Positions 15,688 through 21,349 of a stretch of 21,349 nucleotides of DNA are shown here, in pieces. The notes beneath the pieces are model-generated. The model was given only the letters and a program-made list of their open reading frames with translations, was not told the DNA's origin and ran no database searches. Origin of the DNA: CAYLYP01 sp964387795 (GTDB taxonomy: Bacteria > Bacteroidota > Bacteroidia > Bacteroidales > UBA7960); the NCBI GenBank assembly GCA_964387795.1, contig CAYLYP010000055.1, positions 1 to 21,349 on the forward strand, in the 5' to 3' direction. The position numbers were made by a program, and so were the translations under genes. Position 1 is the stretch's first letter. The number at the start of each line of letters is the position of its first letter.

Positions 15688-16152
15688 ATGAACAATGTTT
15701 TACCGGTTATTATTTACACCGATGGGGCAGCCAGGGGCAATCCAGGCCCCGGGGGATATGGCATTGTCCTTATGGCGGGCTCGCATTATAAAGAGCTGTC
15801 GCAGGGCTATAAGCATACCACCAACAACAGGATGGAATTGCTTAGCGTGATAGTGGCGCTTGAAACCTTAAAGTTTCCCGGCACACAGGTTACCATCTAT
15901 TCTGATTCTAAATATGTGGTGGACGCTGTTGAGAAGAAATGGGTCTTTGGTTGGGAACGGATAAACTTTGCAAAAAAGAAAAACCCTGACCTCTGGAAGA
16001 GGTTCCTGCTCATCTACCGTAAGCACCAGGTACGTTTTGTTTGGGTAAAAGGCCATGCCAACAATCCCCATAATGAGCGTTGCGACCAATTGGCTGTTGC
16101 TGCCTCTCTCCAACCCAACCTCCCTGACGATATAGGATATGACCCGGAATAG
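15688..16152 (+). CDS. rnhA: Ribonuclease HI
   Basis: A 154-residue RNase HI that cuts RNA in RNA-DNA hybrids. The four catalytic acids are all present: Asp12 in IYTDGAARGNPGPGG, Glu50 in NNRMELLSVI, Asp73 in IYSDSKYVVDAV and Asp133 in ERCDQLAV. His123 in VKGHANNPHNE matches the catalytic-loop histidine. A basic protrusion handle (KKWVFGWERINFAKKKNPDLW) is also present, which distinguishes this type from the shorter archaeal forms. It lies 13 bp after thiL and is closed by a hairpin terminator. Confidence 0.97.
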   Translation: MNNVLPVIIYTDGAARGNPGPGGYGIVLMAGSHYKELSQGYKHTTNNRMELLSVIVALETLKFPGTQVTIYSDSKYVVDAVEKKWVFGWERINFAKKKNPDLWKRFLLIYRKHQVRFVWVKGHANNPHNERCDQLAVAASLQPNLPDDIGYDPE

Positions 16153-16184
16153 ATTGATGTTTTTATACCTTACTATTTGTTTTC

Positions 16185-16217
16185 AAAAAAAAGGCTGGCA
16201 TAAAATACCAGCCTTTT
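16185..16217 (+). terminator. Bidirectional rho-independent terminator
   Basis: AAGGCTGG (16191-16198) pairs with CCAGCCTT (16208-16215) around a 9-nt loop. A run of As precedes it and Ts follow, so it can end both rnhA on the plus strand and the beta-barrel gene on the minus strand. Confidence 0.85.
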
Positions 16218-16238
16218 AAATATTGATTAGGGGTATTG

Positions 16239-16898
16239 TCAGAATTTACTGAACAATCCCATTTTAAAACCTATTGAGTTTTGTGGCACATTTAAAACAC
16301 CTTCATTGAGTTTTAATTCGTTTTTGAATGTTCCATGAAAACTAACTCCAAGTAATACCCCCAACTTATTTGTGAGCATGGAGTTAAAAACACATTCCCC
16401 AGTATAACCGGCTTGTATTCTTTCACCTGGTTTTACCTTTGAGGAATGAAAGGGCGTATTATCGAATACCGAATACCCCTCCTGTTTTATATTAAAAGAA
16501 GCCAAAACACCAATACCAAAGCTAAGCCATTGTTTTTCGTTGTTTGCAAACTTTAGGTTTAGTTTAATCATAACAGGTATTAATAGGTTTTCTTCACTAA
16601 AACGGTATTCTTGCACCACAGGATTGGGGGTGAAATAGGAAAATCTTTGCTGATAATAGGTGAGCCCTGTTTTTATGCCAAATTGTGATGTGCTTGAAAA
16701 CGGGATATCGAATACCAGGCCTCCACCCGAAGAAAACGAGTTCGACAAGCCAGACACTTTTGAGTCGGCAATAATTACATTGCTTTTATATAAACCTGTT
16801 TCAATGGCAGAACTTTGTGCATTAAGTTCCCCGGTTGAAATAAGCCCATAAGTAACAATTACGAGCAAAATGTAGAAATAATTCTTATTTTTCATCAT
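16239..16898 (-). CDS. Outer-membrane beta-barrel protein (PorT/OMP_b-brl-like)
   Basis: A 219-residue exported protein. The signal peptide spans about 1-28: MMKNKNY, a hydrophobic stretch to about 24, then likely cleavage after LNA. The mature part shows alternating polar and hydrophobic strands with many glycine and aromatic residues (FGIKTGLTYYQQRFSYF, WLSFGIGVLASFNIKQEG, KLGVLLGVSFHGTF, NSIGFKMGLFSKF) and ends in Phe, as outer-membrane barrels commonly do. It fits the small Bacteroidota barrel families annotated as 'outer membrane beta-barrel domain'. Substrate and partner are unknown. The start may be ATG 16898 or 16895. It lies downstream of the lipoprotein gene on the same strand, with repeat copy B between them. 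Confidence 0.75.
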   Translation of the reverse strand: MMKNKNYFYILLVIVTYGLISTGELNAQSSAIETGLYKSNVIIADSKVSGLSNSFSSGGGLVFDIPFSSTSQFGIKTGLTYYQQRFSYFTPNPVVQEYRFSEENLLIPVMIKLNLKFANNEKQWLSFGIGVLASFNIKQEGYSVFDNTPFHSSKVKPGERIQAGYTGECVFNSMLTNKLGVLLGVSFHGTFKNELKLNEGVLNVPQNSIGFKMGLFSKF

Positions 16899-16916
16899 TT
16901 AAAAATTTAAGTTTAT

Positions 16917-16981
16917 GGTCGGTTGAAATTCCATGAAATACATTTTCATTGGTGTTTTTGTTATTTCGAAAACATTTTCAT
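16917..16981 (+). repeat. Dispersed palindromic repeat, copy B (degenerate)
   Basis: It begins with GGTCGG and contains CCATG, then ATTTTCATTGGTGTTT, and ends TTATTTCGAAAACATTTTCAT. Interior and flanks match copies A and C, but the arms have changed to ATGAAATA and GAAAACAT and no longer pair well. It lies between two minus-strand genes. Confidence 0.5.
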
Positions 16982-17004
16982 GCTATTAAAATGTTTTTTA
17001 AGAA

Positions 17005-17733
17005 TTATTCATTGATCAATACTTCTCCGACTCTATATGATACAGCTGCACCAATAATCCCTCCAGCAATCCAACTACCAAATGAGAGGTATCCTATGCC
17101 TACTCCGGTTGCATCTGCAAAAGCAATACTTAGTACAATATTCCACCAAGGCCTTTTTCCAACGTAATTTTCCTTAACATAATCATCCCAGAACACTAAG
17201 CTACTTCTGCAAACTGTAGAACATGTAATTATAAATTCTTTTTCTTGAACTGACATGAAATTTTGATTGAAAATTTCTTCTTCTTTTTGCAGAAGTTTTT
17301 GAACGGCTAATTCAACATCAAGGCCATTTACATCATCTACAGAAGTCTCTACCAAGGCAACTATTTCAAAAAGTTTTTCTTTCATTAAAATATTTATAAC
17401 TTCTTCAACATATTGTCTTTCGATAAATTCACTATAGTCAAATTGATTAAATTTGCTAAGGAATAAATAGTATTCTTCTTCAGATAAATCTAATGGGGGG
17501 AGATTTTCATCTTTTGTGGTAATCCCTGTTTTTAAATAATCAAAAACGTCTTTTTGGTTAACTGAATTTGTCATAAGATTTTTCAGGACAAGTTCATGTG
17601 TTTCTGATGCTTTTGTAATTCCTTCTGTGTTAATAGGTATCTCAATGTTTTTTTCATTTTCTTTATTACATGAAATTAACAATGAAAACGCAAATACTAG
17701 AAGAAGTTTTGTTGAAAATAAATAATGTTTCAT
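17005..17733 (-). CDS. Putative lipoprotein with glycine-rich hydrophobic C-terminus
   Basis: A 242-residue protein without a domain I recognise. A type II signal peptide ends in the lipobox LLISC, with Cys22 as lipidation site and NKENEKN after it. The middle (about 40-165) is acidic and probably helical. Cys171 and Cys175 (ITCSTVCRS) precede a hydrophobic glycine-rich segment (about 195-237, including SIAFADATGVGIGYLSFGSWIAGGIIGAAVSY) that resembles glycine-zipper or bacteriocin-like membrane segments. The gene is AT-richer than the core genes nearby. Its promoter may contain a 14-base homopolymer. It might be an anchored surface protein; a toxin-like role is only a guess from the tail. Confidence 0.7.
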   Translation of the reverse strand: MKHYLFSTKLLLVFAFSLLISCNKENEKNIEIPINTEGITKASETHELVLKNLMTNSVNQKDVFDYLKTGITTKDENLPPLDLSEEEYYLFLSKFNQFDYSEFIERQYVEEVINILMKEKLFEIVALVETSVDDVNGLDVELAVQKLLQKEEEIFNQNFMSVQEKEFIITCSTVCRSSLVFWDDYVKENYVGKRPWWNIVLSIAFADATGVGIGYLSFGSWIAGGIIGAAVSYRVGEVLINE

Positions 17734-17756
17734 AATTGTTGTTATTTTAAGTTAAA

Positions 17757-17794
17757 ATGCAAAGAAAAAAAAAAAAAACGAAAATTCAAATATA
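17757..17794 (-). promoter_or_regulatory. Putative promoter with a T14 spacer for the lipoprotein gene
   Basis: On the minus strand a TTTG is followed by 19 bp and then TTTCTTTG, one change from TAnnTTTG. Most of the spacer and part of the -7 element is a 14-base T tract (As at 17765-17778 on the plus strand). The ATG follows about 27 bp downstream. Confidence 0.4.
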
Positions 17795-18617
17795 AATTCA
17801 ATAAAATTTAAAAATATCTACTTATCAGATAAACGACAAAAATACATTTTGTTGGCTAATATGGTTCATTTGGTGGCTTATAGACCCAAATAATATGGAT
17901 TAAAGTCGTTTAGATTATGGCTTAACAGTGTGTATTTTGGATTAATAAAATATCTTAATTTAATTGAAACATACCAATCAGGAAATTTGTGAGATACCGC
18001 AATACTAACCTAATACTTTAAATTATAAAATAAAACGTAAGTCTATAAATCCCTTCTTAGTATTTTAAGTGGTTAAAGATAATTAAATGAATCAGGTTGG
18101 GATAGCTTATAGGTCTATAAAACAAAAATATAAGAGAATACCAATAGTTTATGTTTCATGAATGTTTTTTCTTGTGGTTTTTGTGAACCAGGGTATGTTC
18201 CCCGGGAAACCCCTGCCTTTAAACGTTTTGATAAGGTAAGCAGCAGAATTTTTATGATTTGAAAGCAGCTTGCATATTAAACCACATCATTGAACATCAG
18301 CATGTTCCATCTCGGTGTGTACTTAGCAAAGATTCCGGGCTTTCACAAAGCCATTTGAAGCAGGATAAATCCATACCATGTTAAGGGTTGAGCCGGGGTT
18401 GAGCCGGGTTTAAGGCGGTGTTGAGCCGGGTTTGAGTCGGGTTGAAAGCGGCTCAAGCCCGGTTTAAGTCCGGTTGAAATCCGATTTAAATAATACGATA
18501 TTATATGGATAATATATAATATATGCATACCGTTTGCGTTATTACAATGATGAATTAAACATAAACATATTTATAGATTGGATTAAAATATGATTGTTTC
18601 ATTAAAACTACTACATT
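17795..18617. other. Non-coding spacer with tandem array
   Basis: I see no convincing gene in this stretch. It is AT-rich apart from two GC-rich structures. One is a near-palindrome at 18189-18215 (CAGGG...CCCTG around GTTCCCCGGGAAAC). The other is the degenerate 11-bp-period array at 18381-18490. A 61-codon minus-strand frame here is only the translation of the array. Confidence 0.6.
18381..18490. repeat. Degenerate 11-bp tandem repeat array
   Basis: About ten units of 10-12 bp resemble TTGAGCCGGGT, for example two adjacent GTTGAGCCGGG copies at the left. They drift to TTTGAGTCGGG, TTGAAAGCGGC, TTTAAGTCCGG and TTGAAATCCGA at the right. The array is GC-rich in an AT-rich spacer. CCGGGTTTGAG (18426-18436) can pair along 11 bp with CTCAAGCCCGG (18452-18462), with one G-U pair in RNA. 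Confidence 0.7.
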
Positions 18618-19271
18618 ATGGCAAGGGCAAAAAACGGGCTTTACGGCCCCTTAAACGGAACGGTGGGCAATCTTGTGTTTTATGAATTAAATGGTGAACA
18701 GGTAGTAAGAGTTAAAAGGGCTGCACTTTTAAAACCTTCTGAAGGACGAATGAAACAACTTCAGGATGATTTTTCTGAAGTAATGAAGGCGGTACAGGCA
18801 GTATCACATTTTGCGCGGGTAGGGTTTTATGATTTGGCGGAAGGAAGGATGGCTTTTCAGAAGGCCTTGTCGGTAAACCTTCTGCGGTACCGGGCGGCAG
18901 AATATAAGGAGCTGTTGAGGTGGTTGCTTGTCAGTGAGGGTCAAAGGGCAGGTGCAAAAGACCTGATGGCCTGTTTTACGGATGAGGATAGCCTGGTGAT
19001 GAACTGGGGCGCTGCAATGCCAAATATGGAATGGTCGGATGATGATTTGGCTATGTTGATGGCAATAAATACAAGGAACCTTGAAACATCAATAAACCTG
19101 ACTACATTCAGACGGCACAACCATTCGGCCATACTCAAGCTTCCACCGCTCCAGCCAAATGATACCCTTCAGTGCTTTTTAAGCTTTCATTCGCCCCTAA
19201 GTCCTGACAATTCGATTAAGCTGGACAACATTTCAGAAAGCCAAAGATTTGAACTTGTGTTCCCTCATTAA
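18618..19271 (+). CDS. DUF6266-like protein
   Basis: A 217-residue protein whose N-terminus, MARAKNGLYGPLNGTVGNLVFYELNGEQVVRVKR, fits the DUF6266 family found in Bacteroidota: a start of the kind MA-x-x-KNG, a GTxGN turn and a short beta segment ending in VxRxK. The rest has two helical stretches (about 45-105) and a polar C-terminal half with predicted strands. No signal peptide or catalytic motif is visible. The family's function is unknown to me. The gene stands alone, between the tandem array and a repeat-dense region, with no co-oriented neighbour. Confidence 0.75.
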   Translation: MARAKNGLYGPLNGTVGNLVFYELNGEQVVRVKRAALLKPSEGRMKQLQDDFSEVMKAVQAVSHFARVGFYDLAEGRMAFQKALSVNLLRYRAAEYKELLRWLLVSEGQRAGAKDLMACFTDEDSLVMNWGAAMPNMEWSDDDLAMLMAINTRNLETSINLTTFRRHNHSAILKLPPLQPNDTLQCFLSFHSPLSPDNSIKLDNISESQRFELVFPH

Positions 19272-19379
19272 TAAGCCATTAATGGATACCCAATTTGGAA
19301 CCTTAGAGGCATGGAGAAGATTGGTGCCCAATCCCAGAGGGATTGTATGTGTATAGAAATAAGCATAACACAAAGGGGG

Positions 19380-19397
19380 CGACCCCGGCTGGGGTCG
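19380..19397. repeat. GC-rich hairpin CGACCCC/GGGGTCG
   Basis: A perfect 7-bp stem around GGCT. A second CCGGGGTC occurs at 19440-19448. There is no T-tract, so it is more likely part of an intergenic repeat than a terminator. Confidence 0.5.
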
Positions 19398-19494
19398 TAT
19401 GTTCTATGAATAAACCTGTTTCTATAAATATTTAAACCCTCCGGGGTCATTTCCTTTGGTAACATATAACATCCGTAAAAAAATTTTTGGTTAA

Positions 19495-19552
19495 GGTCGG
19501 AACCCCATGTTTGCTATTTTCATTGGTGTTTGTTTATTATTTGCAAACATGT
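19495..19552 (+). repeat. Dispersed palindromic repeat, copy C
   Basis: GGTCGG followed by ATGTTTGC (19507-19514), 28 bp, then GCAAACAT (19543-19550). Arms and spacing are identical to copy A, and the interior TATTTTCATTGGTGTTTGT differs at few positions. Confidence 0.65.
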
Positions 19553-19563
19553 TAGGTTCGGTA

Positions 19564-19654
19564 GTCTTTAAGGCACCATCTGCTTCGTTGTCATCGTCTC
19601 ATAGTATTATTAAATAATTTTGCCTTGTAGCTTGGCATCTTTTGCCTTAAAGAC
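19564..19654. repeat. 91-bp element with 12-bp perfect inverted termini
   Basis: GTCTTTAAGGCA (19564-19575) and TGCCTTAAAGAC (19643-19654) are perfect reverse complements bounding 67 bp. No transposase is encoded. The shape suggests a small non-autonomous element or a large RNA hairpin. It lies 12 bp after repeat copy C. Confidence 0.6.
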
Positions 19655-19729
19655 TTATTCAACAAACCCTATGACTATGAGCAGTAAATCAATAATGAAT
19701 AAAATCTGATGCAGGTTTGCTGTTATTAT

Positions 19730-19837
19730 TTATGAAATGTACAGGCATATTGTTAAAGTGAAAGCCTTGGTATGCCAATATGTAATGTCTAGGATGTATT
19801 TAAGGGCATTTGGTTCAGTTTTCACCTTGTACTTCAT
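19730..19837 (-). pseudogene. Truncated RelE/ParE-type toxin remnant
   Basis: A 35-codon frame starts at the ATG that overlaps the antitoxin stop (TGATG) and reads MKYKVKTEPNALKYILDITYWHTKA before drifting off and stopping at TAA. The start resembles the N-terminal strand and first helix of RelE/ParE toxins (MKYKV...P.A...I.....WY). Full toxins run about 90-100 residues, so the catalytic C-terminal half is missing. The position directly after an antitoxin-like gene supports the assignment; the identification rests on about 22 residues. Confidence 0.5.
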
Positions 19838-20070
19838 CAGGCTTTCAGTGTTTTTTTAGCTTCATCCCAATCTAAAAGGCAATCGGGATTATCCTTTACT
19901 TTCTGAAAGCGCTGCATGACAATTTTCTGATGTTCTTCAGGGATATCATAAACATTTGCCTCTTTTTGTATGGCATAATCGAGCATGCTTTTAATGGCTT
20001 TAATCAGGTTAATATCGTTCACCTGTTTAAATTGTTCTATTATTATTGCTTTTTGAGCCTGTATGTTCAT
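19837..20070 (-). CDS. Antitoxin-like protein of a type II module
   Basis: A 77-residue, largely helical and charged protein. The N-terminal half (MNIQAQKAIIIEQFKQVNDINLIKAIKSMLDYAI) is a helical pair like that of small Bacteroidota antitoxins preceding RelE/ParE toxins. The C-terminal half (IPEEHQKIVMQRFQKVKDNPDCLLDWDEAKKTLKA), with the WDEA ending, resembles the toxin-binding tail of such proteins. The stop overlaps by 1 bp the start of a truncated toxin-like frame, the usual translational coupling of these modules. With the toxin broken it is an orphan antitoxin, and could still bind DNA or non-cognate toxins. I am fairly, not fully, sure of the family. Confidence 0.65.
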   Translation of the reverse strand: MNIQAQKAIIIEQFKQVNDINLIKAIKSMLDYAIQKEANVYDIPEEHQKIVMQRFQKVKDNPDCLLDWDEAKKTLKA

Positions 20071-20541
20071 GATGTTATGGTTTTACTTATACTGCAAGTT
20101 TTCTTTGAATAATACAAATGAACTGTAATTCGTCCATAGGAGTTTTAATATTCTTTGCTTTAGTCTCCCCGCTTTTGAATGTTTAGGATACGATTGATGA
20201 TGCTTTTTACGAATTTACGACATCCTGTCCCTGATCAACAAAAGAGTATTGTTTTGATCATAAAAGCAATGTATAATACAAATATAAAGAACAAATAAAA
20301 TTTATTCAAATAAATAATTGCTTATAATGAACTGATAGTATTTATTAACTCTTGTATTCTAATATTTTAACACCATAATCAATACCAGATAAAGCTGTTT
20401 TGTTTTGGAAAAGTTTACTGGCCTGATGTATTAGAAAAACACTCTTATTATAGCTCGCTTGTCTTTGTTGCCCACATTATCCAAAAGACATATATCACTA
20501 AAGTTTCCCGGCAATCCATTGGTAATTGTATCCATAAAAAG
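20071..20541. other. AT-rich non-coding spacer
   Basis: No supported gene. An inverted repeat, TGATCA (20232-20237) with TGATCA (20255-20260) and partly matching ACAA/TTGTTT interior, is the only structure I see. A 34-codon minus-strand frame at 20431-20535 begins right after the terminator T-tract and cannot be supported. Confidence 0.5.
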
Positions 20542-20575
20542 AGCCTGATAATCAAATTGATTATCAGGCTTTTTT
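20536..20575 (-). terminator. Strong bidirectional rho-independent terminator
   Basis: A 13-bp stem, AGCCTGATAATCA (20542-20554) with TGATTATCAGGCT (20558-20570), closes a 3-nt loop, with As before and Ts after on the plus strand. On the minus strand it lies 55 bp after the stop of the T9SS-exported protein and ends in CTTTTT, so that gene is its likely client. Confidence 0.85.
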
Positions 20576-20624
20576 GAATTATGATGCCGAGTGCAACGAT
20601 GCTTTCAGCAAGAGAGGTGTTTTA

Positions 20625-21349
20625 TTAATCAACGATGATACGGAATACTTTTGAGCCAAAGGCATTGCTGATTTCAAGCATATAAACGCCTTTTGCATAT
20701 TCTGAAACATCAATAGAGTGATTTGTCTGGGTCATTGTGCCCCTAAACATTTCACGACCGGAAAGGTCTTTCATTGAAACCTTGAATTCATTGTTTTGGG
20801 GCACCTGGATATTCAGGATGTCTTTAACAGGGTTAGGATAGACTTTAATGCTGTTCAGTAACACTACATTAGCAGAGGTAATGATGTTGACAGTTATGCT
20901 CATGCTACAGGTAGAAGCATTGCCAGCCCGATCGGTAACAGTCCATTCAATTTCAGTGGTGCCTTCAGCGAATACAGCAGCCTGCAGTGAGGGTGATTCA
21001 TTAAAGTTATTGCTGATAGTGAAGGAGCAATTATCGGATGCAGTAGCATCAAAAGAATTACCGGTAACAGTATATGTGCCTACTTGTTCAGGGACATCGA
21101 TTGTAGTATCTGCCACACAAATTATTTGCGGAAGGATATTATCAAGGATAGTAACGCTGGCGGTGTCTGTTGCAGTGTTTCCTGAAAGGTCGGTAATTGT
21201 AAGCAATACCTGGTTTTCACCAATGTTTTCGCAGTCAAAAGAATTGATGTCGATGCTGATATCGGCGATGGAGCAGTTGTCAAAGCTTCCGTCATTGATT
21301 TCTTCAGCAGTGATTTGGGCAAAGCCTGTTTCATCCAGATTAACATCAA
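20625..21349 (-). CDS. HYR-repeat surface protein with T9SS sorting domain (5' partial)
   Basis: The frame is open to the right edge of the window, so only the last 240 residues are seen and the ATG at 21206 is internal. The visible part has two or more hyalin-repeat/Ig-like units, with the signatures DNCS, VTDxxGNxxT and DNILPQIICVADTTIDV; the second runs to TEIEWTVTDRAGNASTCSMSITV. The last 75 residues are a type A T9SS C-terminal sorting domain: LNSIKVYPNPVKDILNIQVP, KVSMKDLSGREMFRG, and KGVYMLEISNAFGSKVFRIIVD. Such proteins cross the outer membrane through the type IX system and are anchored to or released from the surface. The catalytic or adhesive N-terminal part is outside the window. 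Confidence 0.9.
   Translation of the reverse strand, partial: DVNLDETGFAQITAEEINDGSFDNCSIADISIDINSFDCENIGENQVLLTITDLSGNTATDTASVTILDNILPQIICVADTTIDVPEQVGTYTVTGNSFDATASDNCSFTISNNFNESPSLQAAVFAEGTTEIEWTVTDRAGNASTCSMSITVNIITSANVVLLNSIKVYPNPVKDILNIQVPQNNEFKVSMKDLSGREMFRGTMTQTNHSIDVSEYAKGVYMLEISNAFGSKVFRIIVD

Larger units (their letters stand above)
19272..19729. other. Repeat-dense non-coding spacer
   Basis: No gene is evident. It contains a GC-rich hairpin, CGACCCC (19380-19386) with GGGGTCG (19391-19397) around GGCT, with related AT-rich words TCTATGAATAAAC and TCTATAAATATTTAAAC just downstream. Repeat copy C (19495-19552) and a 91-bp inverted-repeat element (19564-19654) follow. Confidence 0.6.

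Noticed and set aside
18381..18490. Possible CRISPR array
   Set aside because: Units are about 11 bp, degenerate and contiguous without unique spacers, and no cas genes are in the window.
18343..18528. 61-codon minus-strand frame across the tandem array
   Set aside because: Its repetitive proline-rich middle comes straight from the 11-bp repeats, and there is no promoter or homologous-looking domain.
19380..19397. Terminator for the DUF6266 gene
   Set aside because: The stem is good but lies over 100 bp after the stop codon and has no T-tract on either strand; an intergenic repeat is more likely.
20431..20535. 34-codon minus-strand frame (MDTITNGLPGNFSDICLLDN...)
   Set aside because: The composition looks slightly coding-like, but it starts at the T-tract of a strong terminator, has no separate promoter, and I recognise no family. 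It could be a gene fragment.

Overview
The window looks like a chromosomal scaffold from a member of the Bacteroidota, probably a draft or metagenome assembly because it holds a 100-N gap. Support comes from a C-terminal type IX secretion sorting domain, a DUF6266-type protein, a SufBCDS-E-T operon, a DAHP synthase fused to chorismate mutase, several promoter elements of the TTTG-N19-TAnnTTTG type, and start sites without Shine-Dalgarno sequences. Most of the window is ordinary core genome; the last 5 kb is gene-poor and rich in repeats.

Region 1 (1-1668): the end of an OmpA-type peptidoglycan-binding protein converges on a two-gene minus-strand unit, an OsmC-family protein followed by a FlK-like hot-dog thioesterase. 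A small secreted cysteine- and lysine-rich protein follows, also on the minus strand.

Region 2 (1669-6687): a two-component system (sensor kinase and OmpR-type regulator, RprX/RprY-like) is read divergently from the cysteine-rich gene. After it come a MacA-like membrane fusion protein and a MacB-like permease, with no ATPase gene beside them.

Region 3 (7299-14488): a strong promoter drives sufB (interrupted by the assembly gap), sufC, sufD, sufS, a four-helix membrane protein of unknown function, sufE and sufT. The DAHP synthase/chorismate mutase gene follows closely. SufS and SufE supply sulfur, SufBCD is the assembly scaffold and SufT is a likely maturation factor.

Region 4 (14489-16230): thiL and rnhA, closed by a bidirectional terminator.

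Region 5 (16239-21349): an outer-membrane beta-barrel protein, an AT-rich lipoprotein with a glycine-rich hydrophobic tail, a DUF6266 protein, an antitoxin-like gene with a truncated toxin remnant, and the end of a large T9SS-secreted HYR-repeat protein. Between them lie an 11-bp-period degenerate tandem array, two copies and one degenerate copy of a dispersed palindromic repeat (the first of them lies at 14523, before thiL), a 91-bp inverted-repeat element, and a promoter whose spacer contains a 14-base homopolymer.

I found no convincing new multi-gene system. The best leads are the dispersed palindrome family, the decayed toxin-antitoxin pair, the homopolymer promoter, and the membrane gene inside the suf operon.
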